Shown: in pieces, positions 1 to 13,331 of the stretch
How positions within the stretch are numbered: the first letter of the stretch is position 1
Layout: each line of letters opens with the position of its first letter
Program-made: the position numbers and the translations under genes
Source: Cellulomonas sp. PhB143
GTDB taxonomy: Bacteria; Actinomycetota; Actinomycetes; Actinomycetales; Cellulomonadaceae
Reading direction: 5' to 3'
DNA length: 64,000 nt
Assembly: GCF_003752595.1 (NCBI RefSeq)
Contig: NZ_RKIJ01000013.1
Location: 248,001 to 312,000 of the forward strand
The notes under the pieces: generated by a model
Told to the model about the DNA's origin: nothing
The model's input: only the letters and a program-made list of their open reading frames with translations
Databases searched by the model: none

Positions 1-1065
1 CAGGTCGAAGACCTCGCGGATCGCCGCGCCGATGCGCTCGACGGGGACGGTCTCGGTGCCGAACGTCTCGACGTACAGGCCGACGGGGTGGGACTTGCCG
101 ATCGCGTAGGCGACCTGCACCTCGCACCGGCGCGCGAGGCCCGCGGCGACCACGTTCTTGGCGACCCACCGCGTCGCGTACGCGGCGGACCGGTCGACCT
201 TCGACGGGTCCTTGCCCGAGAACGCTCCCCCGCCGTGCCGGGCCATCCCGCCGTAGGTGTCCACGATGATCTTGCGCCCGGTCAGGCCCGCGTCGCCCTG
301 CGGCCCGCCGATGACGAACTTGCCCGTGGGGTTCACCAGGAGGCGGGTGCCCGACGTGTCGAGGTCGACCCCCAGCTCGGCGAGGACCGGCGCCACGACG
401 GCCTGCTCGATCTCGTGGTGCAGGGTCTCCTGGAGGACGTCAGGGTCGTGCTGGGTGGACAGAACCACCGTGTCGAGGCTCACCGCGCGGTCGCCGTCGT
501 ACCCGATCGTCACCTGCGTCTTGCCGTCCGGCCGCAGGCCGGGGACCGTGCCGTCGCGGCGGACCGCCGCGAGCCGCTCGGCGAGCCGGTGCGCGAGGTA
601 GCCGGGCAGCGGCATGAGGGTGGGCGTGTCGTCGCAGGCGTAGCCGAACATCAGACCCTGGTCGCCGGCGCCCTGCGCGTCGATCGGATCGCGGGTCACG
701 CTCGGGCCGGACGAGTCGTCCCGCTCCTCGAGCGACTTGTCGACCCCCTGCGCGATGTCCGGCGACTGCTGGCCGATGGACACCGACACGCCGCACGAGT
801 CGCCGTCGAAACCGACCGCCGACGACGTGTACCCGATCCGGCGCACGACGTCGCGCACGATCTGCGGGATCTCGACGTACGCCTCGGTCGTCACCTCGCC
901 GGCCACGTGCACCAGGCCGGTGGTGACCATCGTCTCCACCGCCACGCGCGAGCGCGGGTCCTGCTCGAGGAGCGCATCGAGGATGGTGTCGGAGATCTGG
1001 TCGCAGACCTTGTCCGGGTGGCCCTCGGTCACGGACTCCGAGGTGAACAGGCGCAGATCGGTCAT
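1..1065 (-). CDS. metK: S-adenosylmethionine synthetase, 3' end cut by window
   Basis: Makes S-adenosylmethionine from methionine and ATP in the cytosol. The reading frame enters from the ATG at 1065 and runs off the left edge, giving 355 residues of a family usually near 400. Family motifs are visible: GHPDK with the following DQISD near the N-terminus, [12 protein letters not shown] in the ATP region, and [27 protein letters not shown] hexamer ends 7 nt before the ATG and there is no Shine-Dalgarno, so the mRNA is probably leaderless. It follows coaBC on the same strand. Identity is certain; only the C-terminus is missing. Confidence 0.97.
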   Translation of the reverse strand, partial: MTDLRLFTSESVTEGHPDKVCDQISDTILDALLEQDPRSRVAVETMVTTGLVHVAGEVTTEAYVEIPQIVRDVVRRIGYTSSAVGFDGDSCGVSVSIGQQSPDIAQGVDKSLEERDDSSGPSVTRDPIDAQGAGDQGLMFGYACDDTPTLMPLPGYLAHRLAERLAAVRRDGTVPGLRPDGKTQVTIGYDGDRAVSLDTVVLSTQHDPDVLQETLHHEIEQAVVAPVLAELGVDLDTSGTRLLVNPTGKFVIGGPQGDAGLTGRKIIVDTYGGMARHGGGAFSGKDPSKVDRSAAYATRWVAKNVVAAGLARRCEVQVAYAIGKSHPVGLYVETFGTETVPVERIGAAIREVFDL

Positions 1066-1072
1066 GCCGACC

Positions 1073-1078
1073 ACCCTA
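1073..1078 (-). promoter_or_regulatory. -10 hexamer of metK, leaderless
   Basis: TAGGGT on the minus strand, 7 nt before the metK ATG. No recognisable -35 and no ribosome binding site. Same geometry as a dozen other starts in this window. Confidence 0.5.
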
Positions 1079-1136
1079 CGGTCCGCAGTTCGGGAAGCGG
1101 AATCCACGATCCGAGATGTGGACCACAGTGACGAAT

Positions 1137-2372
1137 TCACCCGGGGAGAAGCTTCACGACCGCGTCCCAGAGCCCGTCCGCGACCTCCCGCTTGGTGCCA
1201 CCGACCTCGAGCACCGTCGCGCCGTCCCGGTCGACGACCGTCACGTGGTTGTCGTCGACGGCGAACCCCACGCCCTCGCCCACGGCGTTCACCGCGAGCA
1301 GGTCCGCGCCCTTGCGCCGGGCCTTGGCGCGCCCGTGGTCCAGCACGCCGCCGTCCTCGTCCCCGGTCTCGGCCGCGAAGCCCACCACGACCTGCCCGGG
1401 GCGCAGCCGTTGCGCGGCGAGCTCGGCCAGGACGTCGGGGTTCTCCACCAGCGCGATCGGCGCCGGGGCCTGCCCGGCGACCTTCTTGATCTTCGCGGTC
1501 GGGGCCTGCGCGGGGCGGAAGTCCGCGACCGCCGCCGCCATCACGACGACGTCCGCCTCGCGCGCCGCGGCGCGCACGGCCTCGCGCAGCTGCGCGGTGG
1601 TCTCGACGTCGACGACCTGGACGGGCGGCCCGGGCGCAGCGGCGTCGAAGGCGGGCGGGGACGCGAGGTTCGCCGCGACGAGCGTGACCGCCGCGCCGCG
1701 GGCCCGCGCGGCGCGCGCGAGCTCGACGCCCTGGCGACCGCTGGAGCGGTTGCCCAGGAAGCGCACCGGGTCGACCGGCTCCCGGGTCCCCCCGGCGGAG
1801 ACGACGACGCGCACGCCCGTCAGGTCCTGCGCGGCCGGCTCGCTCCGGCCGGCGGCGACCTCGAGCGCGACGCGCGCGATCTCCTCGGGCTCCGGCAGCC
1901 GGCCCGGGCCCGTGTCGGCACCGGTCAGGCGCCCGCTGGCGGGCTCGACGACGTGCACGCCACGCCCGCGCAGCGTCGCGACGTTCGCGACGGTGGCGGG
2001 GTGCTCCCACATCTCCGAGTGCATGGCCGGGGCCATGACCACGGGGCAGCGCGCCGTCAGCAGCGCCGACGTCAGCAGGTCGTCCGCACGGCCGCTCGCG
2101 GCACGCGCGAGGAGGTCGGCCGTCGCGGGCGCGACCACCACGAGGTCCGCCTCCTGGCCGAGCGCGACGTGCGGCACGTGCGGCACGTCGTCGAACACCT
2201 CGCAGGTGGCGGGCTCTCCGGAGAGCGCCTCCCAGGTGGGGGCGCCGACGAAGCGCAGGGCCGAGGCCGTGGGCACCACGCGCACGCGGTGCCCGGCCTC
2301 GCGCAGCAGGCGCAGCAGGAGGACGGCCTTGTACGCCGCCACACCGCCGCCGACCCCCAGGAGGATCCTCAT
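1137..2372 (-). CDS. coaBC: bifunctional phosphopantothenoylcysteine decarboxylase / phosphopantothenate-cysteine ligase
   Basis: Two consecutive steps of coenzyme A synthesis in one 411-residue protein. The N-terminal flavoprotein decarboxylase half starts with a GGGVAAYKA nucleotide-binding turn and carries a PAMHSEMW motif near residues 120-130 (PAMN in many homologues; H here resembles other actinobacteria as I recall). The C-terminal ligase half has [13 protein letters not shown] and NRSSGRQG, the CTP/phosphopantothenate site. Length is normal. ATG start with a GGAGG-like site (GAGGATCC) just upstream. It lies 34 bp after rpoZ and is probably co-transcribed with it. Confidence 0.96.
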   Translation of the reverse strand: MRILLGVGGGVAAYKAVLLLRLLREAGHRVRVVPTASALRFVGAPTWEALSGEPATCEVFDDVPHVPHVALGQEADLVVVAPATADLLARAASGRADDLLTSALLTARCPVVMAPAMHSEMWEHPATVANVATLRGRGVHVVEPASGRLTGADTGPGRLPEPEEIARVALEVAAGRSEPAAQDLTGVRVVVSAGGTREPVDPVRFLGNRSSGRQGVELARAARARGAAVTLVAANLASPPAFDAAAPGPPVQVVDVETTAQLREAVRAAAREADVVVMAAAVADFRPAQAPTAKIKKVAGQAPAPIALVENPDVLAELAAQRLRPGQVVVGFAAETGDEDGGVLDHGRAKARRKGADLLAVNAVGEGVGFAVDDNHVTVVDRDGATVLEVGGTKREVADGLWDAVVKLLPG

Positions 2373-2406
2373 CGCGGTGGCCTCCCGCTCGCTGCCGGCG
2401 CCGGGA

Positions 2407-2709
2407 TCAGGCGTCGAGGGACGGTGACGGCTCGGCCGCCTCGGTCGCCTCGGGGCGCGGGGTCAGGGTCAGCAGACCGGCGTCGATCTCGCGCATCGCG
2501 ATGGACAGCGGCTTCTCCTGGTTGCGGGTCTCGACGAGCGGGCCCACGTTCTCCAGCAGGCCCTCGTTGAGCTGGGAGTAGTACGCGTTGATCTGGCGGG
2601 CGCGCTGGGACGCGTACACGACGAGCGCGTACTTCGAGTCGACCCGGTCGAGCAGCTTGTCGATCGGCGGGTCGGTGATGCCCTCGGGGGCGGCGATGGT
2701 TCCGGACAC
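2407..2709 (-). CDS. rpoZ: RNA polymerase omega subunit
   Basis: Small subunit that helps fold and hold the beta-prime subunit of RNA polymerase. At 100 residues it has the expected size, with the conserved core [19 protein letters not shown] followed by RARQINAYY. The start is GTG (VSGTIAAP), supported by GGAGAAG 5 nt upstream; a 79-nt leader separates it from a TAGACT -10 hexamer. Placement between gmk and coaBC is the standard actinobacterial order. Confidence 0.96.
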   Translation of the reverse strand: MSGTIAAPEGITDPPIDKLLDRVDSKYALVVYASQRARQINAYYSQLNEGLLENVGPLVETRNQEKPLSIAMREIDAGLLTLTPRPEATEAAEPSPSLDA

Positions 2710-2788
2710 GTTGACTTCTCCGTGGGGTCGGGAGTCTGCGAGGTCCCGCAGACGGGCGGGCGGTGCGTGGCAGCGCCCTGCTGGTACC

Positions 2789-2794
2789 AGTCTA
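2789..2794 (-). promoter_or_regulatory. -10 hexamer TAGACT upstream of rpoZ
   Basis: CTAGACTGGT on the minus strand in the gmk-rpoZ spacer. The same TAGACTGG core occurs before efp, rpsD, aspS and yajC, which argues for a housekeeping sigma-factor promoter. No clear -35. Confidence 0.5.
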
Positions 2795-2823
2795 GTGGCT
2801 CGTGTCCACCTGCTCGGGGGGGC

Positions 2824-3450
2824 TCAGCCGCCGAGGCTCGAGGCGGGCGTGCCGATGCCCATCACGTGCACGAGCTCGTCGGTCGCCCGGCGCACGTCGT
2901 CGTTGACGATGACGTGGTCGAACTCCGGCTCGGCGGCGAGCTCGACGCGCGCGGTCGCGAGGCGCCGCTCGCGCTCCTCGGCGGACTCCGTGCCGCGGCC
3001 GACCAGCCGGCGCTCCAGCTCCTCCCAGCTCGGCGGGGCCAGGAAGACGAACCGTGCCTGCGGCATGGTCTCGCGCACCTGGCGAGCGCCCTGCAGGTCG
3101 ATCTCCAGGAGGGTCGGGGCGCCGGCGGCGAGCCGCTCCTCGACGGGCCCGCGCGGGGTCCCGTAGCGGTTCACGCCGTGCACGACGGCCCACTCGAGCA
3201 TCTCCCCCGCCGCCACCATGCGGTCGAACTGCTCCGGGCCGACGAAGTGGTAGTGCACGCCGTCGACCTCCCCCGGCCGCGGGGCGCGGGTCGTGGCGGA
3301 GACGGAGAGCCACACGTCGGGATAGCGCCGGCGGATGTCGGCCGACACCGTCCCCTTGCCGACGGCCGTCGGGCCGGCGAGGACGGTGAGCCGGCCCGGG
3401 CCCGGGAGGCTGGGGACGGGGTCGTGGGTCAGAGCGGAAATCTCAGCCAA
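2824..3450 (-). CDS. gmk: guanylate kinase
   Basis: Phosphorylates GMP to GDP. The P-loop [10 protein letters not shown] lies about 30 residues in, followed by the GMP-binding stretch [21 protein letters not shown]. The frame is open upstream to 3537, but the earlier ATG would overlap mihF by about 95 bp. The TTG at 3450 (AEISALTHD) gives 208 residues and an 8-nt overlap with the mihF stop, fitting translational coupling. The start remains uncertain because the nearby GAGAGG sits only 1 nt from the TTG. The enzyme identity is firm. Confidence 0.93.
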   Translation of the reverse strand: MAEISALTHDPVPSLPGPGRLTVLAGPTAVGKGTVSADIRRRYPDVWLSVSATTRAPRPGEVDGVHYHFVGPEQFDRMVAAGEMLEWAVVHGVNRYGTPRGPVEERLAAGAPTLLEIDLQGARQVRETMPQARFVFLAPPSWEELERRLVGRGTESAEERERRLATARVELAAEPEFDHVIVNDDVRRATDELVHVMGIGTPASSLGG

Positions 3451-3754
3451 ACCTCTCGATGAGGGCAGCGGACTGGTGCGGGCCCAGGCCGCGCACGCGA
3501 CGGGTCTCGGCGATGCCGATCTCCTCCATGATCGCACGCGCCTTGACCTTGCCGACGCCGGGCAGCGACTCCAGCAGCGCGGAGACCTTGAGCTTGCCCA
3601 CGATCTCGTCGCTGTGCCCCTGCTCGATGACCTCGCGCAGCGATCCCTGGGAGAACTTCAGCCGGTTCTTGACCTCGGCGCGGATGCGGCGCGCCTCGGC
3701 CGCCTTCTCGAGCGCCGCCGCACGCTGCTCGGCCGTCAGTGGGGGAAGTGCCAC
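3443..3754 (-). CDS. mihF: actinobacterial integration host factor (mIHF)
   Basis: Nucleoid-associated, DNA-bending protein unrelated in fold to enteric IHF. 103 residues from the GTG at 3754 ([23 protein letters not shown]), matching family length. An AGAAGG site lies 8 nt upstream of the GTG, and upstream codons are unlike the family. The C-terminal half carries the helix-two-turn-helix: [19 protein letters not shown] then [18 protein letters not shown]. It lies directly before gmk, as in Mycobacterium and Streptomyces. Confidence 0.95.
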   Translation of the reverse strand: MALPPLTAEQRAAALEKAAEARRIRAEVKNRLKFSQGSLREVIEQGHSDEIVGKLKVSALLESLPGVGKVKARAIMEEIGIAETRRVRGLGPHQSAALIERFG

Positions 3755-3797
3755 GCGAGTCACCTTCTCGTCTGGTCCGATGTGCCGCAGCCGCGCC

Positions 3798-3817
3798 GCC
3801 GCCGGTCGCCCGGCGGC
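3798..3817 (-). terminator. 8-bp GC hairpin between pyrF and mihF
   Basis: Perfect inverted repeat GCCGCCGG-n4-CCGGCGGC with no T-run. It sits 80 bp after the pyrF stop but downstream of the mihF -10, so it is either the end of the pyr transcript or a 5' leader hairpin of mihF. Confidence 0.4.
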
Positions 3818-3833
3818 CGCTCGCGCTGGGTCG

Positions 3834-3839
3834 AACCTA
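3834..3839 (-). promoter_or_regulatory. -10 hexamer TAGGTT upstream of mihF
   Basis: TAGGTT on the minus strand, 79 bp before the mihF GTG and after the end of pyrF. It would give a leader of about 70 nt containing the hairpin at 3798-3817. Confidence 0.4.
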
Positions 3840-3898
3840 GCGACGACCCGGTCACCCTGCAACGCGCAGCCGCGACCCGTCGGCGCCCGCGGGCCCGC

Positions 3899-4743
3899 TC
3901 ACCCGCGCAGCGCGCCGCGCGCCTGCGCGACCGCTCCTGCGGCCGCGGCGCGCAGCGCCCCCGCGTCCGGTCCGGCGACCAGCACGCCCCGGGAGGACGA
4001 CGCCAGCACCTGGCGGCGCGCCGCGCCGAAGGCCCGCGCGAGCTCGGGGCCGCCGGCACCCTGCACGCCCACGCCCGGCGCGAGCAGCGGGCCGTTGACG
4101 GCCGCCAGGTCCGTCCCGGTGGACGCCGCGGCGTCGCCGACCGTCGCTCCGACGACCAGGCCCACCGAGCCCATCGGCTCGACGTCCCGGTTGAGCGCGG
4201 CGGCCTCGGCCGCGATGCGCGCGGCCACGCTGACCCCGTCCGCGTCGCGGGCGTGCTGAACCTGGGCGCCCTCCTTGTTGGAGGTCAGGCACAGCACGAA
4301 CAGCCCACGCCCGGACCCGAGCGCCGCGTCGACCGCCGGCTCCAACGAGCCGAAGCCGAGGTACGGGGACACGGTGAGCGCGTCCCCGGCCAGGGGCGAC
4401 CCGTCGCGCAGGAACGCGTCCGCATACCCCGCCATCGTCGAGCCGATGTCGCCGCGCTTGGCGTCGACGATCACCAGAGTGCCCGCGGCCCGCCCCGCGG
4501 CGACGACGTCCTCGAGCGCGGCGAGCCCGCGCGAGCCGTGCCGCTCGAACAGCGCCGCCTGCGGCTTGAACGCCGCCACGCGCCCGCCGAGGGCGTCGAC
4601 GACCCGCAGGCCGAAGTCCCGGAGCCCGGACGCGTCGTCGGGCAGGTCCCACGCCTCGAGCAGGCCGGGGTGCGGGTCGATGCCGACGCACAGGGGCCCG
4701 TGCTCGTCCATCGCCGCGGCGAGCCGGGCGCCGAAGGGCGCGC

Positions 4744-4747
<4 letters not shown>
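3899..4747 (-). CDS. pyrF: orotidine 5'-phosphate decarboxylase
   Basis: Last step of UMP synthesis, decarboxylating OMP. 282 residues, the longer type 2 form found in actinobacteria. Motifs are CVGIDPHPG near residue 20, [14 protein letters not shown] with the catalytic K and D residues, and [14 protein letters not shown]. The ATG overlaps the carB stop as ATGA, so it is the last coupled gene of the pyr operon. I see neither pyrD nor pyrE next to it. Confidence 0.96.
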
Positions 4748-8044
<3,297 letters not shown>

Positions 8045-8061
<17 letters not shown>

Positions 8062-9277
8062 GCGTGGACTCCTTGCCGTCGGTCGCGGTCTGGTTCATCA
8101 GGTCGACGAAGCGGTCGAACAGGTACGAGGCGTCGTGCGGACCCGCCGCCGCCTCGGGGTGGTACTGGACGGAGAACGCCGGGCGGTCGAGGCACTCGAG
8201 GCCCTCGACGACCTGGTCGTTGAGACAGGTGTGGGAGACGACGACGCGGCCGTAGCGCCCGCCGTCGTGCGGGGCGACGGACTCGCCGTCCAGCGGGGCG
8301 TCGACGGCGAAGCCGTGGTTGTGGGCCGTGATCTCGACCTTCCCCGTGCGGCGGTCGATCACCGGCTGGTTGATCCCGCGGTGCCCGTAGCCGAGCTTGT
8401 AGGTCCCGTACCCGAGGGCGCGGCCGAGGATCTGGTTGCCGAAGCAGATGCCGAAGTACGGGATGCCGCGGTCCAGGACCGCGCGGAGCAGCTCGACGAC
8501 GGTCGTCGCCGCCCCGGGGTCGCCCGGGCCGTTGGAGAAGAAGACGCCGTCGGGCGCCAGGGCGACGATGTCCTCGATCGTCGAGGTGGCGGGCACGACG
8601 TGCACGCGCAGCCCGCGCTCGGCGAGCCGGCGGGGCGTCATGGACTTGATGCCGAGGTCGACGGCCACGACGGTGCGGACCGGGCCCGTGGCGGGCTGGG
8701 CCAGCGGCTCGACCGTGTAGGCCTCGTCGGTGCTCGCCTCGGCGGCGAGGTCCGCGCCGGTCATGCGGGGCGCGGCGGTGACCTCGGCGAGCAGGTCCTC
8801 GGTCGTCCGCCGGCGCCCGTCGCGCCAGAGGTCGTCGCCGGAGAAGATGCCCGCCCGCATGGTGCCGAGCTCGCGCAGGTGCCGGGTCAGCGAGCGGGTG
8901 TCGATCTCGCTGATCCCCACGACCCCCTGCGAGACGAGCTCGTCGTCCAGCGAGCGGCGGGCGCGCCAGCTCGAGACGCGGCGCGCGGGGTCGCGCACCA
9001 CGTAGCCGCTGACCCAGATGCGGGTCGACTCGTCGTCCTCGTCGTTCACCCCGGTGTTGCCGATGTGCGGGGCGGTCATGACGACGATCTGACGGTGGTA
9101 CGAGGGGTCGGTGAGCGTCTCCTGGTACCCGGTCATCGCCGTGTTGAAGACGATCTCGCCGAGGGTCGTGCCGCGGGCGCCGTAGGCCCGCCCCTCGGCG
9201 GTACGCCCGTCCTCGAGGACGAGGACGGCGTCGTCGGTGGGCACGCCCTGGGGCACGGTGCGCTGGTCGCTGGTCAC
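8045..9277 (-). CDS. carA: carbamoyl-phosphate synthase small subunit (glutaminase)
   Basis: Hydrolyses glutamine and channels ammonia to CarB. 410 residues. The N-terminal half shows [18 protein letters not shown] and [17 protein letters not shown]; the C-terminal class I amidotransferase domain has the nucleophile in [16 protein letters not shown] and the late HPEA motif ([12 protein letters not shown]). The GTG start overlaps the stop of the preceding gene as GTGA. It is part of the pyr operon. Confidence 0.97.
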
Positions 9278-9816
9278 GCGGTCTCCTCCGGGTGGTCGGT
9301 GGTAGGTCTGACTTCGGCGCCCGCCATGGCCTGGACGGCCTCGACGAGCGGGGCCCGGTCGGCGGCGTGCCGCACGCGCAGGCCGGTGTCGAGCATCGTC
9401 CCCGCCGCCGAGCGCCAGGTCAGGACCACGATTCCCTCGCCGCCCGTGTACTTGCCGGCCATGCCGGGGCTCGTCCCCGCGTCCGCGACACGGCCCGCGG
9501 GCAGGTAGAGCGTCGTGCTGCCCCGTCGCTCGAGGAGGACGCCCTCGGGGTGGACGCTGACCGTCGCGGCGGCGCGGTCGCCGAGGTGGTGCGCGCCGAC
9601 GCGTGCGAGCCAGTCGCCCGCGAGGGTGGTCGAGACGTAGGTCGCCTCCAGCGGGCCGAGGGAGGGCGCCCCGAGCTGCCCCGGCACGACGGGCAGCTCG
9701 CCGACGACGTCGGCGCGGCGCGTGCGCATCGCACGCACGCCGAACCCGATCACGAGCAGGAGCAGCACGCCGAGGACGATCCAGATCCCGACGGCGACGG
9801 GCACCGGCATGCTCAC
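9274..9816 (-). CDS. single-pass membrane protein of the pyr operon, PH-like
   Basis: 180 residues from the GTG at 9816. This start overlaps the pyrC stop as GTGA with GAGGGG 6 nt upstream; the ATG two codons later is the alternative. Residues 5-30 form one membrane segment ([19 protein letters not shown]) followed by RAMRTRR, so the rest should be cytoplasmic. The remainder looks like an all-beta PH-like domain and ends in a short acidic tail. No enzyme motif is visible. A gene at the same position between pyrC and carA is conserved in actinobacteria (Rv1382 in M. tuberculosis, from memory), and its function is unknown to me. The coupling suggests a role tied to pyrimidine synthesis or its membrane association. 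Confidence 0.85.
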   Translation of the reverse strand: MSMPVPVAVGIWIVLGVLLLLVIGFGVRAMRTRRADVVGELPVVPGQLGAPSLGPLEATYVSTTLAGDWLARVGAHHLGDRAAATVSVHPEGVLLERRGSTTLYLPAGRVADAGTSPGMAGKYTGGEGIVVLTWRSAAGTMLDTGLRVRHAADRAPLVEAVQAMAGAEVRPTTDHPEETA

Positions 9817-11162
9817 GCGACGCCCCCCTCGGGCCGCTCGACCGGCACGCCGTCGAGCACGGTGGCGGCGCCCCGCAAGAACGTCGCCACGACGCGCCCC
9901 GGCAGCTCGCGGCCGCGGAACGGCGTGTTGCCGCTGGCGGTGACCTGCGCGGCGCCGTCCACGACGCGGGTCGCGGCCGGGTCGACGAGCACGACGTTCG
10001 CGGGCTCGCCGACCTCGAGCGGGCGCCCCTGGGGGCGCTCGCCGGCGTCGGTGCGGGCGATCCTCGCGGGCGCGGAGGACATGACGCGGGCGACGTCGGA
10101 CCACGTGAGGCGACCGGTGTCGACCATCGTCGCCTGCACCACGCTGAGCGCGGTCTCGAGCCCGGTCATCCCGAACGCGGCCGCGGGCCACTCGCAGTCC
10201 TTGTCCTCGCGCGTGTGGGGCGCGTGGTCCGTGGCGACGATGTCGATGGTGCCGTCGGCGAGGCCGTCGCGGACGGCGTCGACGTCGGCCTGGGTGCGCA
10301 GCGGCGGGTTCACCTTGAAGGTCGGGTCGTAGCCGCGGGCGAGCTCGTCGGTCAGCACCAGGTGGTGCGGCGTCACCTCGGCGGTGACGTCCACACCCCG
10401 CGACTTCGCCCAGCGCACGATGTCCACCGAGCGCGCGGTCGAGAGGTGGCACACGTGCAGGCGCGAGCCCACGTGCTCGGCGAGCAGCACGTCACGGGCG
10501 ATGATCGCCTCCTCCGCGACCGCGGGCCAGCCGGTCAGGCCGATCTCCGCGGAGACGACGCCCTCGTTCATCTGCGCACCCTCGGTCAGGCGCGGCTCCT
10601 GCGCGTGCTGGGCGACGACGCCGTCGAACGCCTTGACGTACTCCAGCGCGCGCCGCATGAGGATCGGGTCGGCGACGCACCTCCCGTCGTCCGAGAAGAC
10701 ACGCACGCGGGCGGCGGAGTCGGCCATCGCGCCGAGCTCGGCGAGCCGTTCGCCGCCGAGGCCGACGCTCACGGCCCCGACCGGGTGGACGTCGGCCCAG
10801 CCGGCGTCGCGGCCGAGGCGCCAGACCTGCTCGACGACGCCCGCGGTGTCCGCGACCGGCGTCGTGTTGGCCATGGCGTGCACGGCCGTGAAGCCGCCGG
10901 CGGCGGCCGCGCGGGTGCCCGACCGGACCGTCTCGGCGTCCTCCCGTCCCGGCTCGCGCAGGTGGGTGTGCAGGTCCACCAGGCCCGGCAGGGCGACGAG
11001 CCCCGCCCCGTCGACGACCGTCGCGGCGTCCTCGCCCGGCCGGCCGGCCGGGTCGATCGAGCCGGCCGCGCCGATCTCGGCGATCAGCCCGTCGCGCAGC
11101 AGCAGGTCGGCCGGGTCGCCGCCGAGCGGCGCCACGCCGCGGAGCAGGTAGGTGGTGCTCAT
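9813..11162 (-). CDS. pyrC: dihydroorotase
   Basis: Cyclises carbamoyl-aspartate to dihydroorotate. 449 residues, class I, long form. Metal ligands are visible in [10 protein letters not shown] (residues 64-73, H65 and H67) and the late ATDHAPH motif; [11 protein letters not shown] carries another ligand. The ATG overlaps the pyrB stop as ATGA and the 3' end overlaps the next gene as GTGA. It is the third enzyme gene of the pyr operon. Confidence 0.97.
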   Translation of the reverse strand: MSTTYLLRGVAPLGGDPADLLLRDGLIAEIGAAGSIDPAGRPGEDAATVVDGAGLVALPGLVDLHTHLREPGREDAETVRSGTRAAAAGGFTAVHAMANTTPVADTAGVVEQVWRLGRDAGWADVHPVGAVSVGLGGERLAELGAMADSAARVRVFSDDGRCVADPILMRRALEYVKAFDGVVAQHAQEPRLTEGAQMNEGVVSAEIGLTGWPAVAEEAIIARDVLLAEHVGSRLHVCHLSTARSVDIVRWAKSRGVDVTAEVTPHHLVLTDELARGYDPTFKVNPPLRTQADVDAVRDGLADGTIDIVATDHAPHTREDKDCEWPAAAFGMTGLETALSVVQATMVDTGRLTWSDVARVMSSAPARIARTDAGERPQGRPLEVGEPANVVLVDPAATRVVDGAAQVTASGNTPFRGRELPGRVVATFLRGAATVLDGVPVERPEGGVA

Positions 11163-12181
11163 GCGAGAACAGATCCTTCCGAGGGGTCCGGGGCCCCGGG
11201 GGCGTCACGCCCCGAGAGCAGCAGGTAGAGCACGGCCATGCGCACGGCGACCCCGTTGGCGACCTGCTCGACGATCACCGCGCGCGGCGAGTCGGCGGCC
11301 TCGGCCGAGATCTCCAGGCCGCGGTTCATCGGGCCGGGGTGCATGACGATCGCGTGCTCGGGCAGCAGGGCGAGCCGGCGGCCGTCGAGCCCGTACTTGC
11401 GCGTGTACTCCAGCGGGTTCGGGAAGAACGCGCCGGCGCCGGCGCCGCTCATCCGCTCGCGCTGGACGCGCAGCATCATGATCGCATCGGGGGCACCCTC
11501 GCGCAGCGACTCGTCCAGGTGGTAGGAGACCTCGCAGGGCCAGCTCTCCACCCCCACCGGCAGGAGCGTGGGCGGGGCGACGAGCGTCACCTCGGCGCCG
11601 AGGGTGTGCAGCAGGTGCACGTTGGACCGCGCCACGCGCGAGTGCAGCACGTCGCCCACGATCGCGACGCGTCGCCCGGCCAGGTCCGCCCCGAGGGCCG
11701 CCGCGTCGTCGGGCCCGCTCCCCGGCGGTCCGGCCAGGTGGCGGCGCATCGTGTAGGCGTCGAGCAGCGCCTGCGTCGGGTGCTGGTGCGTGCCGTCACC
11801 GGCGTTGACGACGGCCGAGTCCAGCCACCCGGCGTGCGCGAGCAGGTGCGGCGCCCCGGAGGCCTGGTGACGGCACACGACCGCGTCGGCGCCCATCGCC
11901 TGCAGGGTCAGCGCGGTGTCCTTGAGCGACTCGCCCTTGGAGACGCTCGAGCCCTTCGCCGAGAAGTTGATGACGTCCGCCGAGAGACGCTTCGCGGCCG
12001 TCTCGAACGAGATCCGGGTCCGCGTGGAGTCCTCGAAGAAGAGGTTGACCACCGTGCGCCCGCGCAGCGTCGGCAGCTTCTTGATCTCGCGCGACTGGGT
12101 CGTGGCCATCTGGGCGGCCGTGTCGAGGATGGTGATCGCGTCCTCGCGGGCGAGGCCGGCGGTCGAGAGCAGGTGCTTCAT
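11159..12181 (-). CDS. pyrB: aspartate carbamoyltransferase catalytic subunit
   Basis: Condenses carbamoyl phosphate with aspartate. 340 residues from the ATG at 12181 ([10 protein letters not shown]). The carbamoyl-phosphate loop [13 protein letters not shown] is at residues 48-60, with [11 protein letters not shown] and [16 protein letters not shown] following. No pyrI regulatory subunit is present. The ATG overlaps the pyrR stop as ATGA. The frame stays open far upstream through pyrR, but only this start gives the family N-terminus. Confidence 0.97.
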   Translation of the reverse strand: MKHLLSTAGLAREDAITILDTAAQMATTQSREIKKLPTLRGRTVVNLFFEDSTRTRISFETAAKRLSADVINFSAKGSSVSKGESLKDTALTLQAMGADAVVCRHQASGAPHLLAHAGWLDSAVVNAGDGTHQHPTQALLDAYTMRRHLAGPPGSGPDDAAALGADLAGRRVAIVGDVLHSRVARSNVHLLHTLGAEVTLVAPPTLLPVGVESWPCEVSYHLDESLREGAPDAIMMLRVQRERMSGAGAGAFFPNPLEYTRKYGLDGRRLALLPEHAIVMHPGPMNRGLEISAEAADSPRAVIVEQVANGVAVRMAVLYLLLSGRDAPGAPDPSEGSVLA

Positions 12182-12783
12182 CGGGGACCTCCCCCGCGGA
12201 TCGTCACGGAGTCCCCGGTGCCGTCGAGCTCGGCGAGGCGCACCGACACGCGCTCCTCGGCCGACGTCGGCAGGTTCTTGCCGACGTAGTCCGGCCGGAT
12301 GGGCAGCTCGCGGTGGCCCCGGTCCACGAGCACCGCGAGCTGGACGGCGCGCGGACGCCCGAGGTCGCTGATCGCGTCGAGCGCGGCGCGGATGGTGCGT
12401 CCCGAGAACAGCACGTCGTCGACGAGCACCACGACCTTGTCGTCGATGCCCGACGGCGGCAGGTGGGTCGCCCCGACCGGGCGGGTGGGGTTGCGCCGCA
12501 GGTCGTCGCGGTACATCGTCACGTCGAGCTCGCCCACCAGCGCCTGGTGGTCGCTGCCGACGACGGACGCCAGCCGCTGCGCGAGGCGCCGGGCGAGCGG
12601 GACGCCGCGCGTCGGGATGCCGAGGAGGACGACGTCGGCCGCCCCCTTGTTGCGCTCCACGATCTCGTGGGCGATGCGGGTCAGGGCCCGCGCGACGTCG
12701 GCGTCGCCGAGGACGACGGTCTCGGGGCGGCCCGAGGGGCCGGGAACGTTCGGGGTGCTGGGCACAGCAGCGCCAGGATTCAT
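12178..12783 (-). CDS. pyrR: PyrR, RNA-binding regulator and uracil phosphoribosyltransferase
   Basis: Binds a hairpin in pyr mRNA when UMP is plentiful. 201 residues with an N-terminal extension of about 20 residues, then a type I PRTase fold. The PRPP loop is [20 protein letters not shown], and [13 protein letters not shown] precedes it. The ATG has AAGGAGG 7 nt upstream. A PyrR-type hairpin lies immediately before that site (12798-12816), so the gene is probably autoregulated together with the whole operon. Confidence 0.96.
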   Translation of the reverse strand: MNPGAAVPSTPNVPGPSGRPETVVLGDADVARALTRIAHEIVERNKGAADVVLLGIPTRGVPLARRLAQRLASVVGSDHQALVGELDVTMYRDDLRRNPTRPVGATHLPPSGIDDKVVVLVDDVLFSGRTIRAALDAISDLGRPRAVQLAVLVDRGHRELPIRPDYVGKNLPTSAEERVSVRLAELDGTGDSVTIRGGGPR

Positions 12784-12790
12784 CTGGCGA

Positions 12791-12797
12791 CCTCCTT
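12791..12797 (-). promoter_or_regulatory. strong ribosome binding site of pyrR
   Basis: AAGGAGG on the minus strand, 7 nt before the pyrR ATG. It abuts the foot of the PyrR-type hairpin, so bound PyrR could block 30S access. Confidence 0.75.
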
Positions 12798-12816
12798 CCC
12801 CGCCTCACCGGACGGG
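12798..12816 (-). promoter_or_regulatory. PyrR-binding RNA hairpin in the pyr leader
   Basis: The minus strand reads CCCG-TCCGGTGAGG-CGGGG. The loop and flanks match the PyrR site consensus I recall (ARUCCNGNGAGGYU) at all core positions; only the two outermost bases differ. The 4-bp CCCG/CGGG stem closes the loop. There is no terminator between it and pyrR, so control should be by blocking translation, as reported for mycobacteria, not by Bacillus-type attenuation. Confidence 0.75.
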
Positions 12817-12840
12817 CCTTAAAGGATGTCTGACGGCACC

Positions 12841-12846
12841 ACACTA
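12841..12846 (-). promoter_or_regulatory. -10 hexamer TAGTGT of the pyr operon
   Basis: TAGTGT on the minus strand, 57 nt before the pyrR ATG and upstream of the PyrR hairpin. The same hexamer precedes the DUF948 gene. No convincing -35. Confidence 0.4.
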
Positions 12847-12913
12847 GCGCGGCGCGGGCGACGGGCACCGCGGCGACCAGGATGCGGTCGGCGACGTCCG
12901 TCACACCGCGCCG

Positions 12914-13330
12914 TCAGGCGAGCAGCGTCGGCTTCAGCTCGAGGATCCGGCCGAGCAGGCCGTTGACGAAGTCGGGCGACTCGTCCGTGGACAGCGCGCG
13001 GGCGAGGTCCACCGCCTCGTCGATGGCGACGGCGTCGGGCACGTCGTCGTTGTAGAGGATCTCCCACGTGCCGATGCGCAGGAGCGCGCGGTCGACCGAC
13101 GGCATGCGCTCGACCGTCCAGCCGTGCGAGTAGGTGGCGAGCAGCTCGTCGATCCGCTCGCGCCGGGCGAGGACGCCCTCGACGAGGTCGACGGAGTACT
13201 GCGGCAGGGCCGCCTCGGTGCCGGGCTCGACGAGCCGGTCGGCCAGCAGGGTCCCCGCGTCGCTCCCCCGCTGGTCGGCCTCGAACAGGACGTCGAGCGC
13301 GCGCTTGCGCGCCTTGGTGCGTGCCTTCAC
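12914..13330 (-). CDS. nusB: transcription antitermination factor NusB
   Basis: Binds boxA RNA with S10 during rRNA antitermination. 138 residues, all-helical. It opens KARTKARKRALDVLFEADQRG, has LATYSHGW in the middle, and has RIGTWEILY and VAIDEAVDLA towards the end. The GTG start is 1 nt after the efp stop, so the two are co-transcribed. Streptomyces carries bldD between nusB and pyrR; here the 130-bp gap holds only the pyr leader. Confidence 0.96.
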   Translation of the reverse strand: MKARTKARKRALDVLFEADQRGSDAGTLLADRLVEPGTEAALPQYSVDLVEGVLARRERIDELLATYSHGWTVERMPSVDRALLRIGTWEILYNDDVPDAVAIDEAVDLARALSTDESPDFVNGLLGRILELKPTLLA

Positions 13331-13331
13331 G

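Noticed and set aside
3451-3537. Longer Gmk with an ATG at 3537
   Set aside because: It adds 29 residues unlike the family and overlaps mihF by about 95 bp; the TTG at 3450 fits better, though it is not proven.
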